Source: Cymodocea nodosa (Eukaryota; Streptophyta; Magnoliopsida; Alismatales; Cymodoceaceae). Taken from it: 64,000 nt of DNA. Below the pieces are notes generated by a model, which saw nothing but the letters and a program-made list of their open reading frames with translations, did no database searches and had not been told where the DNA came from. The position numbers and the translations under genes are program-made. This document shows, piece after piece, positions 25,577 through 37,469 of the stretch (position 1 is the first letter of the stretch; the number at the start of each line of letters is the position of its first letter). The stretch lies in assembly GCA_036874045.1 (NCBI GenBank), contig CM072344.1, positions 8,218,501 through 8,282,500 on the forward strand. The letters are read 5' to 3'.

Positions 25577-27418
25577 TGTTTAGAATGAAAAAGTGCATAT
25601 TATTAACAGTTAAATGATGGTTAATTGCATAATATTTAGCTTATTATATGAGAATTAAGCCATTATGTTATAATTGCACTATTATATGCTTTAATTGAAG
25701 AATCTACTTAATTTTGGGGAATTAATGTTAATTTAGTACATTTATGAACTGTCGGTAAAATTGCAGGCTGTGAAATTTTTAAGTATTCGAAAATACATCT
25801 GAGCATCGGATAGTTATACCTGTAACTCTCCAAAATGTTATTTTATGTTTAAACTGCTGCTGACACATGTCGAGAGCTGGTAGATTTACTTAAGTTATAA
25901 CTCGTTAAGTTAGCATAACTGTACGCGTTGAGTTACATGAATATACACTAAGGTAACGCGTTAGGTTAGCATTATAAACTTAAGTTGTTATTTTTGCACG
26001 TGTTTTATAGTTAAATCAATGAAGGAAGTCCGTTGAGTTATCTGTAACTCCACGGACTATATATTTTCTAATATGCCACTGTAGCGGTTGTAGGAACAGA
26101 CAGTTGGAAGGAAAAACCACGTTTGCACGTATCACGTAGGAATTCAATCGCGCGTGGAGAAGGAAGCATCGCCGTTGATCTGAAGGAAGGAAATCCAACC
26201 GATCATTCAAGTAGAAGCAGTTACTACTGAAGAAATATAAAAGAAAAGAAGAAAAAAAGAAGAGAGTGTGATGGATGGACGGCCAGTGTATATAGAGGAG
26301 GAGCACCGAGCTTTCTGTAGACAGTATCGGCGATTCTTCGAAGTATCACACCAACCATCGTATCACCACCATAATCACCAATGATCGGAGGTCTGTGAGG
26401 ATACTTGCCTGATGTCGGGTCGATTCCGAGCCAAATACAGTGCCTGACAACCACTGTGAGGAGTGATCGCGTCGTAGGAAGGGAAGACATTTTCACCAAG
26501 CGCCGACTCATATTTCAGGAGATCGTAAAGCTTTTAGCCTTGGCTTCGGGTTGATGCCTATATGCTGAAGAGGAGATCATCTTGCAATTCTGGACTTGTG
26601 ATTCTATAGGGAGAGGAGACAGAATTGTAAGTGGTTCAATTTTCAATGGTGTAATCGCGTTGCAAGTAGTGTCGGAAGTATTTACTATCAAGTGAAATTA
26701 CTTTACATCTCACCTTTCTCCCATCACAAAAAAAACAATAATACCAAAAACAATTTATCTTTGTTTGTATGTTGTATTGTTGGTGTTGTATCGTGATTAA
26801 TGTTATCTGTATCAGTTTTATGATTGTTTTATGTTAGTTTTAATTTTACAGTTTACTGAAATTGGTTCGTACAAAACAACTTAAAGATTTTAATGGTTAC
26901 TGTTTGAATCATCTAAATGTTAGTATTGCATAATGATAAATCCAATGTTAACTAGCATTAAAAAGCTTAATTGATGTTATTTACAATCTGTGGAATCGCC
27001 CAATGGTTGGCCGAATTCCTCTGTAATTAGCAGTATTATAAAGAAGAGACAGGCTCGTGGAGTTAACTTAAGTCCATGAGGATAGTCCGTTGAGTTATCC
27101 ATAACTCAACGAACTTAGTCCGTTGAGTTAACTGTAACTCAATGGAGTGCTTATTGAATATAAATTTGAATTGTTCACAATCAAACATTTCTTAAATTCG
27201 TCAGCAATTCCCTATGGGATCGACCTGTACTTGCACATTGATACAATAGACATTGTGCACTTGCAGTTAAAGTACAAATTGGAATTAATATCTAAATTGT
27301 ATTAAAGGTTGTTTGTTTACTTCTAAAAGAAAGAATAGGCATAAAGATAAATTAACTAAGTAAAAATAGAAGTAACAAATCCAAGTTTTTCTAGTATAGT
27401 GTTGGGAAAACGCGAACA
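25577..27418 (+). repeat. 5' LTR of N
   Basis: It runs from TGTTTAGAATG to GCGAACA, 1842 bp. It has CACGTG near 25988 and 26129-like ACGTA sites, a poly-A stretch near 26250, and the GGGATCGACCTGTACTTGCAC block near 27217. It matches the 3' LTR, which is 13 bases longer mainly through a short TTGAGTGTTGTA insertion. Confidence 0.95.
27053..27148 (+). repeat. Three tandem hairpins near the end of the N LTR
   Basis: Three inverted repeats lie in under 100 bases. The middle one (27089-27112) has perfect 10-base arms, CGTTGAGTTA and its reverse complement, around the loop TCCA. The first (27054-27080) and third (27118-27146) are imperfect. The same triple occurs in the 3' LTR (41879-41970) and in L, D, C and G. 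Confidence 0.85.
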
Positions 27419-27425
27419 AGTTTTA

Positions 27426-27443
27426 TGGCGCTGTTGCCGGGGA
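27426..27443 (+). other. tRNA-Asp primer binding site of N
   Basis: The 18 bases match the complement of the tRNA-Asp 3' end with one mismatch (TGGCGCTGTTGCC...). The site lies 7 bases after the LTR. tRNA-Asp priming is usual for Athila. Confidence 0.92.
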
Positions 27444-27552
27444 ATTGAATTGAATTAAGTTGAATTGAACTGAATTGAATTGATATAAGCAACTATTAGA
27501 GCTGTTTCATTTTAATAGTCAGAGTTGTGTGTTTTCTTCTATAATTGAGAAT

Positions 27553-30500
27553 ATGGCATATGCTTATGCTCAAAGATTTCTGAAACCTTTAATTAGCATA
27601 TGTGAATTCTGCAATTCTGAAGGACACGACATTTCTGATTGTTTGAAATTGAGACATTTACAGATTGATAGATCTCATGAACAAATGAATTATCCTCAAT
27701 ATAATAGAGCCGAGTATGAGAATCCTATAGTTTACCCATCTGATAGTCAGTATAGAATGTGTAATATGATGAGAGACACTGAAGTTTGGGATAGCTATGA
27801 TAGACTGGAGCATAGTATAGAGCAAAATTTGGACAAACTGGAATACTTTGTGTGTCAACAACAAGAAGTCAACCAACTAAACTATAAGGAGGCATATTCA
27901 GAACCTAAACAGGATATAATTTACGAAACTGAAAAAGTCATAAAGAAAATTGATCAAAAATTGAATGCAATGAAATTAAATGATTTGGAAACAAAGTTAA
28001 AAGCATTAGACAAAAATGCAGTGAAAATACAAGTTTTGCAACAGAACAATGAAAATTATAATGTTATAAAACTACACAACTTGTAAAATATACAACAAAC
28101 AGAAAACACAAATGTAAGAGAATTTAAAGAATGCACTTTAAAACTAAAAACAATTGAAGATCATAATCACGAAAATGATATACAAAAACATCATGAAAGT
28201 AACGAAAATCTGGAAGATGTATGTGTAACATTAAGATCTGGAACTGATATACCACCAAGAACTCAAAATGAAAATGATATGAAGGTGGACAAGAGTAAAA
28301 ATCAAAATGATAATGAAAATGTAATAGCTGAAAATCTAGAAATCATTGAAGAACAATCTGAATCTGCAATTGAAGCTAAAAATGATCAAACAAAGAAACT
28401 GAAAGAAAAAGAGTCTTTGAAATCAAAATCTTTAGCACCCTATCCTGAAAGATTACAACAAACAATTCCTGAAAAACAAGAAAAAATAAGAGAAATTTTT
28501 GAAAAAGTACAAGTTAACATTCCTTTGTTAAATCTATTGCAGAATATGCCACCTTGTGCTAAATTTCTGAAGGATTGGTGTACTAAGAAAAGAGAGCGAA
28601 AAGTTCTTAGAAATGTCTTTTTAGTTGAGCAAAGTAGTTACCTATTTCTGCCAAAAATTCCTAAAAAGTTATCTGATCTTGGAATCCCTGTTATATCATG
28701 CACCATAGGAAATACCATTCTAGAAAGAACCTTAATAGACTTAAGTGCAGGTATAAATATTATGCCAAGTGATATATTTGCATCCTTAGGATTAGAAGGC
28801 TTAACTCCTACTAGTACGGTTATTCAATTAGCTGATAGAAGTATAAGATACCCTAGAGGAAAAATAGAGGATGTCTTAATTAAAATCAAGAATTTTATAT
28901 ATCCTATTGATATTGTAATTTTGGATTCCCAGCAAATTAAGCCTAAAAATAGTGATACATCTTTAATTTTGGGAAGACCATTTTTAGCAACATTAGGGGC
29001 TGTTATAAATTGTAAAACTGGAGTAATGAAGTTAGCATATGGTAATGAGGATACTCAATTAAATATTTTCAAACCAGAAAGGTTTGAGGAGTTAGAAATG
29101 TCCTTACATACCATAGACTTTTTAGAGGATGAAGGAGATATGTTAGATGATGTGATTCAAGAATAATTAAATAGGCAATTCAATTCTGAAACTTTAGAAG
29201 AAAGTGAAAGCATAAATATAGAAGGAGATCAGGAAGAAATTAATTTAAAAAATGATGATGTTCAATTAGGAGCTCTAGCTTCGGATGGACAACATTTAGA
29301 ATTAAAACCTTTACCTCCTGAATTAACCTATATATTTCTAGAAGATAAACGGACCTGTCCAATCATTATTGCTTCAGATTTGAAAGAGGATCAAATAGCT
29401 AAATTAAAAGAGGTAATAAAAAGTTATAAAGAAGCAATAGGATGGACTATGACTGATATAAAAGGGTTAAGTTCAACTTTATGCTGTCACCACATATATT
29501 TAGAAGAGAATGCTAAACCTGTTAGAATTCCTGAGAGGAGATTAAATCTAAATCTTAAGGAAGTAGTTAGGAAGGAAATAGTTAAATGGTTAGATAATGA
29601 TATAATATATCCGATTTCTGATAGCTCGTGGGTTAGTCCAATCCATGTAGTTCTCAAGAAATCAGGATTAACAGTTATTAGGAATGAAAGTCAAGACTTG
29701 ATACCTACTAGAATTCAATCAGGCTGGAGAGTATGTATAGACTATAGAAAGTTGAATGCTGTGACTAGTAAAGATCATTTTCCCTTACCTTCTATAGATC
29801 AAATGCTAGAAAGATTAGCAGGGCAAGAATATTTTTGTTTCCTAGACGGGTATTCAGGGTATAATCAAATTCTAGTAGCATTAGAGGATCAAGAGAAAAC
29901 AACTTTCACCTGTCCTAATGGAACTTATGCTTTTAAAAGAATGCCATTCGGATTATGCAATGCACCAGCTACATTTCAAAGGTGTGTGCAGGGCATATTT
30001 ACTGGAATGACTGATGAATTTTTAGAAATATTTATGGATAATTTTACTGTATATGGCAACTCATATGAAGTGTGTTTAAGCAATTTAGACCAAATATTAA
30101 AACGTTGTGTGGAAAAAAATCTGGTTTTAAATTGGGAAAAATGTCACTTCATGGTTAAACAAGGAATAGTCTTAGGGCATGTTGTTTCTAAAAAAGGGTT
30201 GGAAGTAGATAAAGCTAAAATAGAAGTAATTTCTAATCTACCAGAACCTAAATCAATAAAAGATATTAGATCATTTCTAGGACATGCTGGTTTTTATAGA
30301 AGATTTATTAAAGACTTTAGCAAGATAGCTAGACCTTTAACTAGTCTATTAAAAGATGTTCCATTTAACTTTGATAAAAATTGCAAGGAAGCATTTTTTA
30401 GACTTAAGACTAGCTTAATTTCAACTCCTATAATTCAAGCACCTAATTGGAACCATCCATTTGAATTAATGTGCGATGCTTCTGATTTTGCTATAGGAGC

Positions 30501-32196
30501 AGTATTAGGACAGAAAATAGAAAAATCTCCTAGAGTGATTCATTATGCAAGCAAAACCTTAAATGATACTCAAGTTAATTACACAATTACTGAAAAAGAA
30601 TTATTAGCTGTTGTGTTTGCTTTAGAAAAGTTTAGATCATATTTGATTGGAGCTAAAGTAATAGTATACACGGATCATTCAGCTCTAAAACATCTAATAA
30701 AGAAAAAAGAAACTAAACCTAGATTGATCCGATGGATATTATTATTGCAAGAATTTGATCTAGAAATTAAAGATAAAAAAGGTTGTGAGAATGTAGTAGC
30801 AGATCATTTATCAAGATTACAAATAGAAAAATCAAATATTGAAATTAAGGATAATTTTCCTGATGAACAATTAATGACCATCAACACAATGCCTTGGTAT
30901 GCAGACATAGTTAATTACTTAGTTACTGGTTTAACACCTAAGGATTGGAATAGACAGCATAAGAAATTGTTTTTCTCAAGAGTAAAATATTACTATTGGG
31001 AAGACCCTTACTTATTTAAGAAATGTCCTGATCTGGTTTTAAGGAGGTGTATTCCAGAAACTGAATATTCGAGCATATTGTCTTTCTGTCATGACCAAGC
31101 TTTTGGAGGACATTTTGGTTCAGGGAAAACTACTGCAAAAATTCTGCAATGTGGGTTTTATTGGCCAACACTATTCAAAGATGCTCATAAATATTGCTTA
31201 AGTTGTTTAAGATGTCAACAAATAGGAAGAATATCAAAGAGGAATATGATGCCTCTTAATCCTATTGTTGAGGTTGAAATCTTCGATGTGTGGGGAATAG
31301 ATTTTATGGGTCCATTTCCTATATCTAATCAATTTAATTACATATTGTTGGGAGTGGATTATGTATCTAAATGGATAGAAGTTATTCCTATAAAAACTAA
31401 CGATAACAAAGTGGTAATACAATTTATAAGAACAAATATATTTGCCAGATTTGGAATACCTAAAGCTATTATCAGTGATAGAGGAACTCATTTCTGTAAT
31501 AGAAGTTTTGAAGCCTTAATGAAGAAATATGGAGTAAACCACATAATTGCAACATCATATCATTCGTAAACAAGTGGACAAGTAGAAAGTGCAAACAAAC
31601 AAATTAAATTAATCTTGGAAAAAGTAGTAAATCCTACTAGAACAGATTGGGCTAATAGATTGATTGATGCACTTTGGGCTTATAGAACTGCTTATAAAAC
31701 GAGCTTAGGTATGTCACCTTTTAGGCTAGTATATGGAAAAAGTTGTCATTTACCTGCTGAAATAGAACATAAAGCTTATTGGGCATTAAAAACTTTGAAC
31801 ACTAATTTAAATCAAGCTGCTGAAAATAGGAAAATGCAACTAATTGAATTAGAAGAATTTAGAAATGAAGCTTATTCAAAGACTGTAAGAGAAAAAGAGA
31901 AAATTAAATTCTAGCATGATAGAAAAATTATTCCTAAAAACTTTGAAATAGGACAAGAAGTATATCTTTATATAGCTAGACTCCATAACCATCCAGGAAA
32001 ATTAAGATCTAGATGGGCAGGACCTTACATAGTTCGAAATGTTTATCCTTATGGAGCTATTGAAATTGAAAATCCTAAAAATCAAAATATATTTAAAGTA
32101 AATGGACAAAGACTTAAACCTATTCTGAAAACACCAAAAAGCTCCTTTGGAATTATAGAAGAAATCAGAGTAAAGGACTACTCGAGTTTTACTTAG
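27553..32196 (+). pseudogene. Athila NC-protease-RT-RNase H-integrase polyprotein
   Basis: A single frame of 1547 codons starts at ATG 27553. It begins with a CCHC zinc knuckle (CEFCNSEGHDISDC, about 27598-27639) and lacks a capsid domain. The Athila phrase VTLRSGT (28230) follows, then protease (IDLSAGINIMPS, 28735; LGRPFLA, 28972), RT ([17 protein letters not shown] at 30031), RNase H (MCDASDF, TEKELLA, YTDHSAL), the integrase HHCC finger (31089-31216), core aspartates (GIDFMG, ISDRGT), GQVES (31577) and a GPY domain (RWAGPYIV). The RT box reads FMDN where FMDD is expected, so the second catalytic aspartate is lost. Four in-frame stops lie at 28084, 29164, 31567 and 31912; at least the stop at 31567 fits CAA to TAA. 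The order matches Athila except for the missing capsid. Confidence 0.95.
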
Positions 32197-32217
32197 TAAG
32201 AAATCAGTTTTTATGTT

Positions 32218-32241
<24 letters not shown>
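32218..32241. repeat. TA microsatellite
   Basis: A 24-base alternating TA run lies 22 bases after the polyprotein stop. Confidence 0.95.
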
Positions 32242-32248
<7 letters not shown>

Positions 32249-32269
32249 AAAAAAATATATAAAATATAA

Positions 32270-32449
32270 AAATAGTTGCGGTTCAACCGACTGGATCCAT
32301 CGGTATGGCCGGAAAATTAAAAAAATATATTGGTTTTACTGAAGCATAGTATCGGTTAAACCAGAAAAAAATTGTATATTAATTTTCAGAAAAAATATTT
32401 AGGTTTGACCGAAGCATAGTATCGGTTAAACCTGTAAAAAACAGAAAAA
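32270..32449 (+). repeat. CGGTT/AACCG repeats between pol and the accessory cassette
   Basis: Three to four units carry CGGTTCAACCG or ATCGGTTAAACC with ACCGAAGCATAGTATCGG between them. Element C has the same kind of repeats inverted at 44120-44345. These short palindromes may form small hairpins; no function is known to me. Confidence 0.7.
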
Positions 32450-33188
32450 CTTGCAACGTGCATCGTGGTTCCTGTTTTAATGGGTACGTGTACCACTACT
32501 AATTTCAAATTTTGGTAACCGCTAAACCAACGAAGTTTCGTTTGTGGTTAAAAGAATAACCGTTCTGCTTAATCCACGAACTAACCTCGTTGAGTTACAG
32601 ATTACTCAATAGAACACAGTTGGTTACTGTTGCTAACTCCACGGACTAACTTCGTTGAGATACAGATAACTCAACGGAGTGACCTTATATTATATTACTA
32701 ACCTCGTGGAGTTACGGTTAACTCAACAAACTTACTTCGTTGAGTTAACACTTGGTAACTTCTAAGTTTCACTCTCGTATGTTTTCTATTCTGTGTTTTT
32801 TTTTTTTTTTCTTTGTCATTCTGCTAACTGTAATAAAGTTAAATCTATGTCATTAATGCCTCATTTTGATTAAAATACATTTAAATCGGAACATTATATA
32901 AAGATTTAAATTGCAGGTCATTTTATGTTATGCATAATTTACATTTTACCTTATAACATGCAGAAATTTTTAAGTAGTTATCCTGTCATTTAGCAAATTG
33001 TAAATCTGTTACATATTCATTCATAAAGTTTCACAATAACATAATATTCAATAAATTCCATTCATTTCACATTCAAATAAGTATGAAAATTGCATCTGAA
33101 AAATTATATTCATTAATATGAATCAATTACATTACAAGTACATCATACAATTTCATACAATTTTACACAAGTAGACGAACAATACAAT

Positions 33189-35399
33189 TTAATCTCTATG
33201 CCTAAGTTCATCTACTTCCTTCTAGAGTTTTTCTAATTGCTGCTCTAATTGATTAATCCTCTCTACACCTCCTGTAATTCCTCCAGAAGGTACTGCTAGT
33301 TCTGCAGCTACAAAATTTCTGTATTCTTTCACTGAAATGGTTCTAGATCTTATCCTTTTTGATGTCCATCTAGTGAAATCGACACAGTCCACCATCAGCA
33401 GTGGAATCAAATCTCCATAAAATAATTTCTTCTTCACTGTTTTCAACTTGGAGACAAAAACTGCAGACCAATTTATTTGGATTTTATTTACAACTGCATA
33501 CGTGGCCCATTTGACAAATTGACTTAATTCTATGTCATGGCCCTGTCGTTGATAGACATTCTTAATTAGAATGTTAGCTACCATGTGTGCTTTACCATTT
33601 AAATGCTTCAATCTGTTTAATAATGGCACACCAGGATTGATAGCTAAACAATCCTTAATTTACTACTCAGTCCATTCAACTGCAGTTGTATCCTCCAAAA
33701 TTTTTGTTCCTTCATTCTTAAAACCAAATATGTTGTGGAGAAGCTCTGGTGTTATCTGTACATCAGCTTCCTCCACGTTTGAAATTAATTCTCCTTCTCT
33801 TTCTCTTAAATTTGCATAGAAACAGGGCACTAAATTCTCATATACTGCATGCCCTCTATCTTGAGATATAAATTGCAGTAGACCTTGGAATTCAAATAGA
33901 TCTTTGATTTCTTGCATTCCATCCCAATTTACTGGTCTACTGTAAATAATATCGTAACCCCTTATTTCTTGGTATTTGATATAAGCTTCCTGACTACAAA
34001 AATGAACTTCATTCAAAATTGTTGTTTCAGTCAGGTCAGGAAGGTGACTTTGTTGCTCTAGAGGGGTTTGCTCTTGCTCTTCCTCTAGCATAGGCTGCAT
34101 TTGGACATTCTCTTCAGATTCCTGAATTTTTGCTTTTGCTTCTATCTGTGGTGGTGAGCCAGCAGAACTCTCCACTTTGTCTTGAATTCTTTCCATAATT
34201 TGCTGAAGAGTTTCTTGCTCTTCAGTGGAATCTGTGAAATTATTTTTGTCCAAATGGCTTCTTTCAGCCTCTTCATTTTCTACTCTTTCTTCTTCCTCCT
34301 GACTACCAATCTGTTTTGTTACTGTTCTTTCTGATTCTGTAATAGATTGGGATGGAGTCACAGGCAATTCAGTTTCTGCCCTAATTTCTGTTTCTTGTTG
34401 TACAGGCTGCAGACTAATTTCAGCCTGATTTTCTTCTTTTCTTTGCTCCTCCTACTCCTCCTCAAATTCAGATAGCAGGTTGATAAAAATCTGCTCCATA
34501 GGCCCTATAAAAATTGGTACTTCAGATTTAATTTCCTCATATTCAGGCACTTTTTCTTTTCCTTTCTTTTTTCTAATTAGTTGTGCCTGTTCTTCCTCTT
34601 CATCTTCTGAAATTAAATCTATAAAAATAGGCTCTACAGGCCTTCGAGCCACAGGTACTAGCTCTTTCTATTTAACTTTAATTGCTGGTCTCGAAGGACC
34701 AGCTTCAGCTTCTTTTGCAGCAGATTTGGCAACAGTTCTGGCAGTAACTGCGTGATGCTGTTCCACCTTGATTTTATATTGGGCTTTCAACTTTTCTGCA
34801 GCCCTCTTTTTGTATAGTGCATCAAACACCAGGTGTGCTTTAGCCACTGCCAAATCTTCTGATTCTCCTTGGTTCTTCCCAACTTGAACCAGTTCTGCAA
34901 ATTCTCTTATTTCTTCTTCAGTTGAAGGCCCCATCATTTCTGCTTGTGCCAATGGACTAAATGGTGGAACTGAAGGTTCAGGCTGCTGCTCCTTAGAAAT
35001 AGGTCTTTCAGCAGTTGGTTCCTCCCATTCTTTAGTTGCCTTCCTTTCTTGCTCCCAGATCACCCGTATAGCTTGTTTACAGATTCGTCTTTTGAACCAG
35101 AGTCAGGACTTACGCTGGATTAATTCTAGGGCAACTTCGTTACTTGGCCTTATTTGTCTTTCTTTACTTACTGCAATTTCAGTTGCCACTTTGATTCGTG
35201 TTTCCATCATTTGAAGTATTCGTATCTCCATATCTACTAAATCTCTTCTCAACTTGAAAAGTTCTGATTCTACCTTCTGTAGCTCTTTCTCTCTTGTTGT
35301 ATTTCTGATCTTCTACCACGTGTGCCATTCTTCTGATTCCTTTAGAAATTCTGATGTATCAACAACATCTTCCCAGAATTCAGGCGTCATCTTCATCAT
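33189..35399 (-). pseudogene. Antisense accessory ORF of N
   Basis: A frame of about 736 codons runs from ATG 35399 to a stop at 33189, opposite to N's own genes. It has a charged coiled-coil-like N-terminus, an AAEKLKAQYKIKVEQ segment, acidic low-complexity stretches (SEDEEEEQAQL), then a globular domain with IKDLFEFQGLLQF, CFYANLREREGEL, LLHNIFGFKNE and VNKIQINWSAVFVSKLK, and a final coiled coil (RINQLEQQLEKL). Six in-frame stops all fit single C-to-T or G-to-A changes. The globular part resembles, from memory, the plant transposon-associated domain PF20167; antisense extra ORFs are known in Ty3/gypsy Tat elements. Homologues lie in C, F, S1 and H. The function is unknown. Confidence 0.75.
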
Positions 35400-35589
35400 C
35401 GTGAAGTTACACAACAGCACGTAATCACTCTGATTTCTACTGTTCTAGATTCTAAATGACTTGTCGGATAATGCCCCCAAAACCCTAGGTTTTAGTTTAA
35501 ATAAGCACTAAGTTTAAGCAGGTAATCGGGTCATTTCCCAAACCAACTATTACTATTTTATCTGCGGTCTTAGCTACAGTACTCCATTG

Positions 35590-35680
35590 TGTTACAGGTA
35601 ACTCAACGGAATAAGCTCGTTGACTAACTCAAGACTCAACGGAATAAGCTCGTTGAGTTAAGCGTAACTCAACGGACTCC
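35590..35680. repeat. Hairpins at the right end of the accessory cassette
   Basis: The clearest hairpin (35651-35674) has perfect 10-base arms CGTTGAGTTA/TAACTCAACG and loop AGCG. Partial copies precede it from 35590. The counterpart in C is at about 43975-44065. Confidence 0.8.
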
Positions 35681-35930
35681 CCGTACAAGCAAATATAATA
35701 ATAAAAATATTACAGACACGTTCTTGCAACGTGATTTATTCACTTTATGGATGCGCAGTATATATATGAAATAGAATGTTATTTACGAGTTACCAGCACT
35801 TTTAAGAGAAAGGAGAAAGTGTTGGAGGAACTAGAAGGAGAAGCAGCTGATTCAACCTTCATCCGACAACAAATATTTATAGAATGGAAAGCTTCAGACT
35901 GGTATGTAATTAATCTTCTATTATTTATTT

Positions 35931-37274
35931 ATGAGCACATGGACTTGTTCTCTAAGCACTAAACGATTAGTAAGAACACCTATTCAAGAATTTTCATTGT
36001 AGAGAAGTACTGAAAAATTTTCTGAACTGAACTTTAACGAAATTCTTTGGGGTGTAGCTAACCTTTCTTTAAAAGAGAACGTAGAGATGGCTGCTCCAGT
36101 AGAAAAACCATTAGGAGAGATTCTGTATCCTAAATTAATTGATGAACCTTCATGTATTCGATTGCCAAACTTTGAGGGAGATAGGTTTGAATTGAAATCT
36201 AATTATATTAGTCAATTGCCACATTTTCATGGATTAGAAAGAGAGGATACCTATTATTTCCTTAGAGAATTTAACGAAGTTTGTCAAATGATGAGAATGC
36301 CGAACATGAGTATAGATGCTATTAAACTTAGATATATCCCTTTTGCTTTAAAAGATACAGCTAAGAGATGGTTATATACTCTGTCGCCTAATTCAATTTC
36401 TACATGGACTGAATTTTGATCTATTTTTCTGGAAAAATACTATCCAACACATCAAACGATTAAAAAGAAGAAAGAAATATTAATGTGTAGCCAAAAATAG
36501 GGTGAATCATTCTGGAAATATTTTGAAAGATTTAAGGATTTACTGACTCAATGTCCACATTATGCAATGAGTAAAACACAATTAACAGGCATAATTTATG
36601 AAGGCATAGATGTTTCAACGAAATCTTTATTAGAATCTACTTGTCAAAATGGATTTTTAAAATTATGTAGTGAAGAAGCATGGGCATATTTAGAAAATTT
36701 TGCAAAAAGAACTACATAGTGGGAAAATTCGGCTGAAGCTATTGTAGATAAAAGATTATTCCCAAGAGGAATGCATGAAATAGATTCCAATACTATGCTT
36801 GAGGTGAAATTAAATGAATTAACAAAGAAAATAGAAGAGTTATCATTAAATCAAAAGCTAGCAGAAAAGAATACAAACATAAATGACTTAGATATTATTT
36901 ATGCTAGAAACCAGAGAGATAACTTGGGAAATTCTTATAATCCTAATTGGAGAAATCACCCGAATTTATCTTGGAGAAACAACAATTTCCATGGAGGAGA
37001 AAATATAAATGAGAAAAACATAAGTTATGAAATATTAATTGAACAAGGAGCTAGAATAGAGAAATTAGAAAAGATAATCCAACAAGTAAACAATCGTTTA
37101 GAATTTATATTTGGAAATGCTGTAAATCAAAATCAGAATAGAAATATACCACTTAGATAGAAGGAACCAATGGAAGTTAGACCTATTGGAGGATTGCCAA
37201 TACAAGCTATACCTAATCCTGTCAATAGAATGGTCAATGAAATTGATACGTCTTCTGGGAGGGCAGCTGAATGA
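35931..37274 (+). pseudogene. Athila capsid (gag CA) gene located downstream of pol
   Basis: The frame of 447 codons starts MSTW at 35931 and stops at 37272. The central part is a typical Athila capsid (LPNFEGDRFELKSNYI, HFHGLEREDTYYFLREF, AKRWLYTLSPNSISTW, 36165-36415). The C-terminal part has coiled coils and SYNPNWRNHPNLSW, a phrase that in ordinary Athila gag follows the zinc knuckle. No zinc knuckle is present here; it is at the start of the pol frame. In-frame stops lie near 36000, 36418, 36498, 36717 and 37158. In C the same gene also follows the accessory cassette, which supports this placement. Between this gene and the cassette lies a 200-base pre-capsid stretch also found in C. Confidence 0.85.
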
Positions 37275-37469
37275 AGCAGCATATCTGAAGCAACTATCTG
37301 TATGTATATATGTTTTTATTTTTATTTTAAGTTAATAGTATCGTAGAGTTAATTTTTAACTCAACGAACTTAGTCCATTGAGTTATGCCTTAACTCCACG
37401 AGGGTGTGCAGTAGTTATGTTAATTTTTGTCTTTGCTAAATTTTTGTTTTTATTTTACAAAATCGACAA
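37275..37469 (+). promoter_or_regulatory. Spacer before the F-box gene with hairpins
   Basis: The 195 bases hold an imperfect hairpin pair (37335-37405: GTAGAGTTAA/TTAACTCAAC and GAGTTA/TAACTCCACG) and a T-rich tract ending at TTTTACAAAATCG right before the ATG. A T-rich tract of this kind could be a 3' splice-site region for a spliced subgenomic RNA, which is inference. Confidence 0.4.

Larger units (their letters stand above)
32450..35733. repeat. Accessory cassette of N, bounded by 11-bp direct repeats
   Basis: CTTGCAACGTG occurs at 32450-32460 and again at 35723-35733. Between them are hairpin arrays (32590-32760 and 35590-35680) and the antisense accessory gene. In C the same block lies in the opposite orientation between the same flanking sequences. 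The unit may have inverted in one lineage, or inserted separately. Confidence 0.6.

Noticed and set aside
26224..26511. A 95-codon antisense frame in the Athila LTR, open in both LTRs of N and partly in L and C
   Set aside because: The copies share nucleotide sequence by descent, and the frame is shortened in L and C. Nothing independent supports translation.
34480..34755. Plus-strand frame overlapping the antisense accessory gene of N
   Set aside because: It is a serine-rich complement of the acidic low-complexity stretch in the minus-strand gene.
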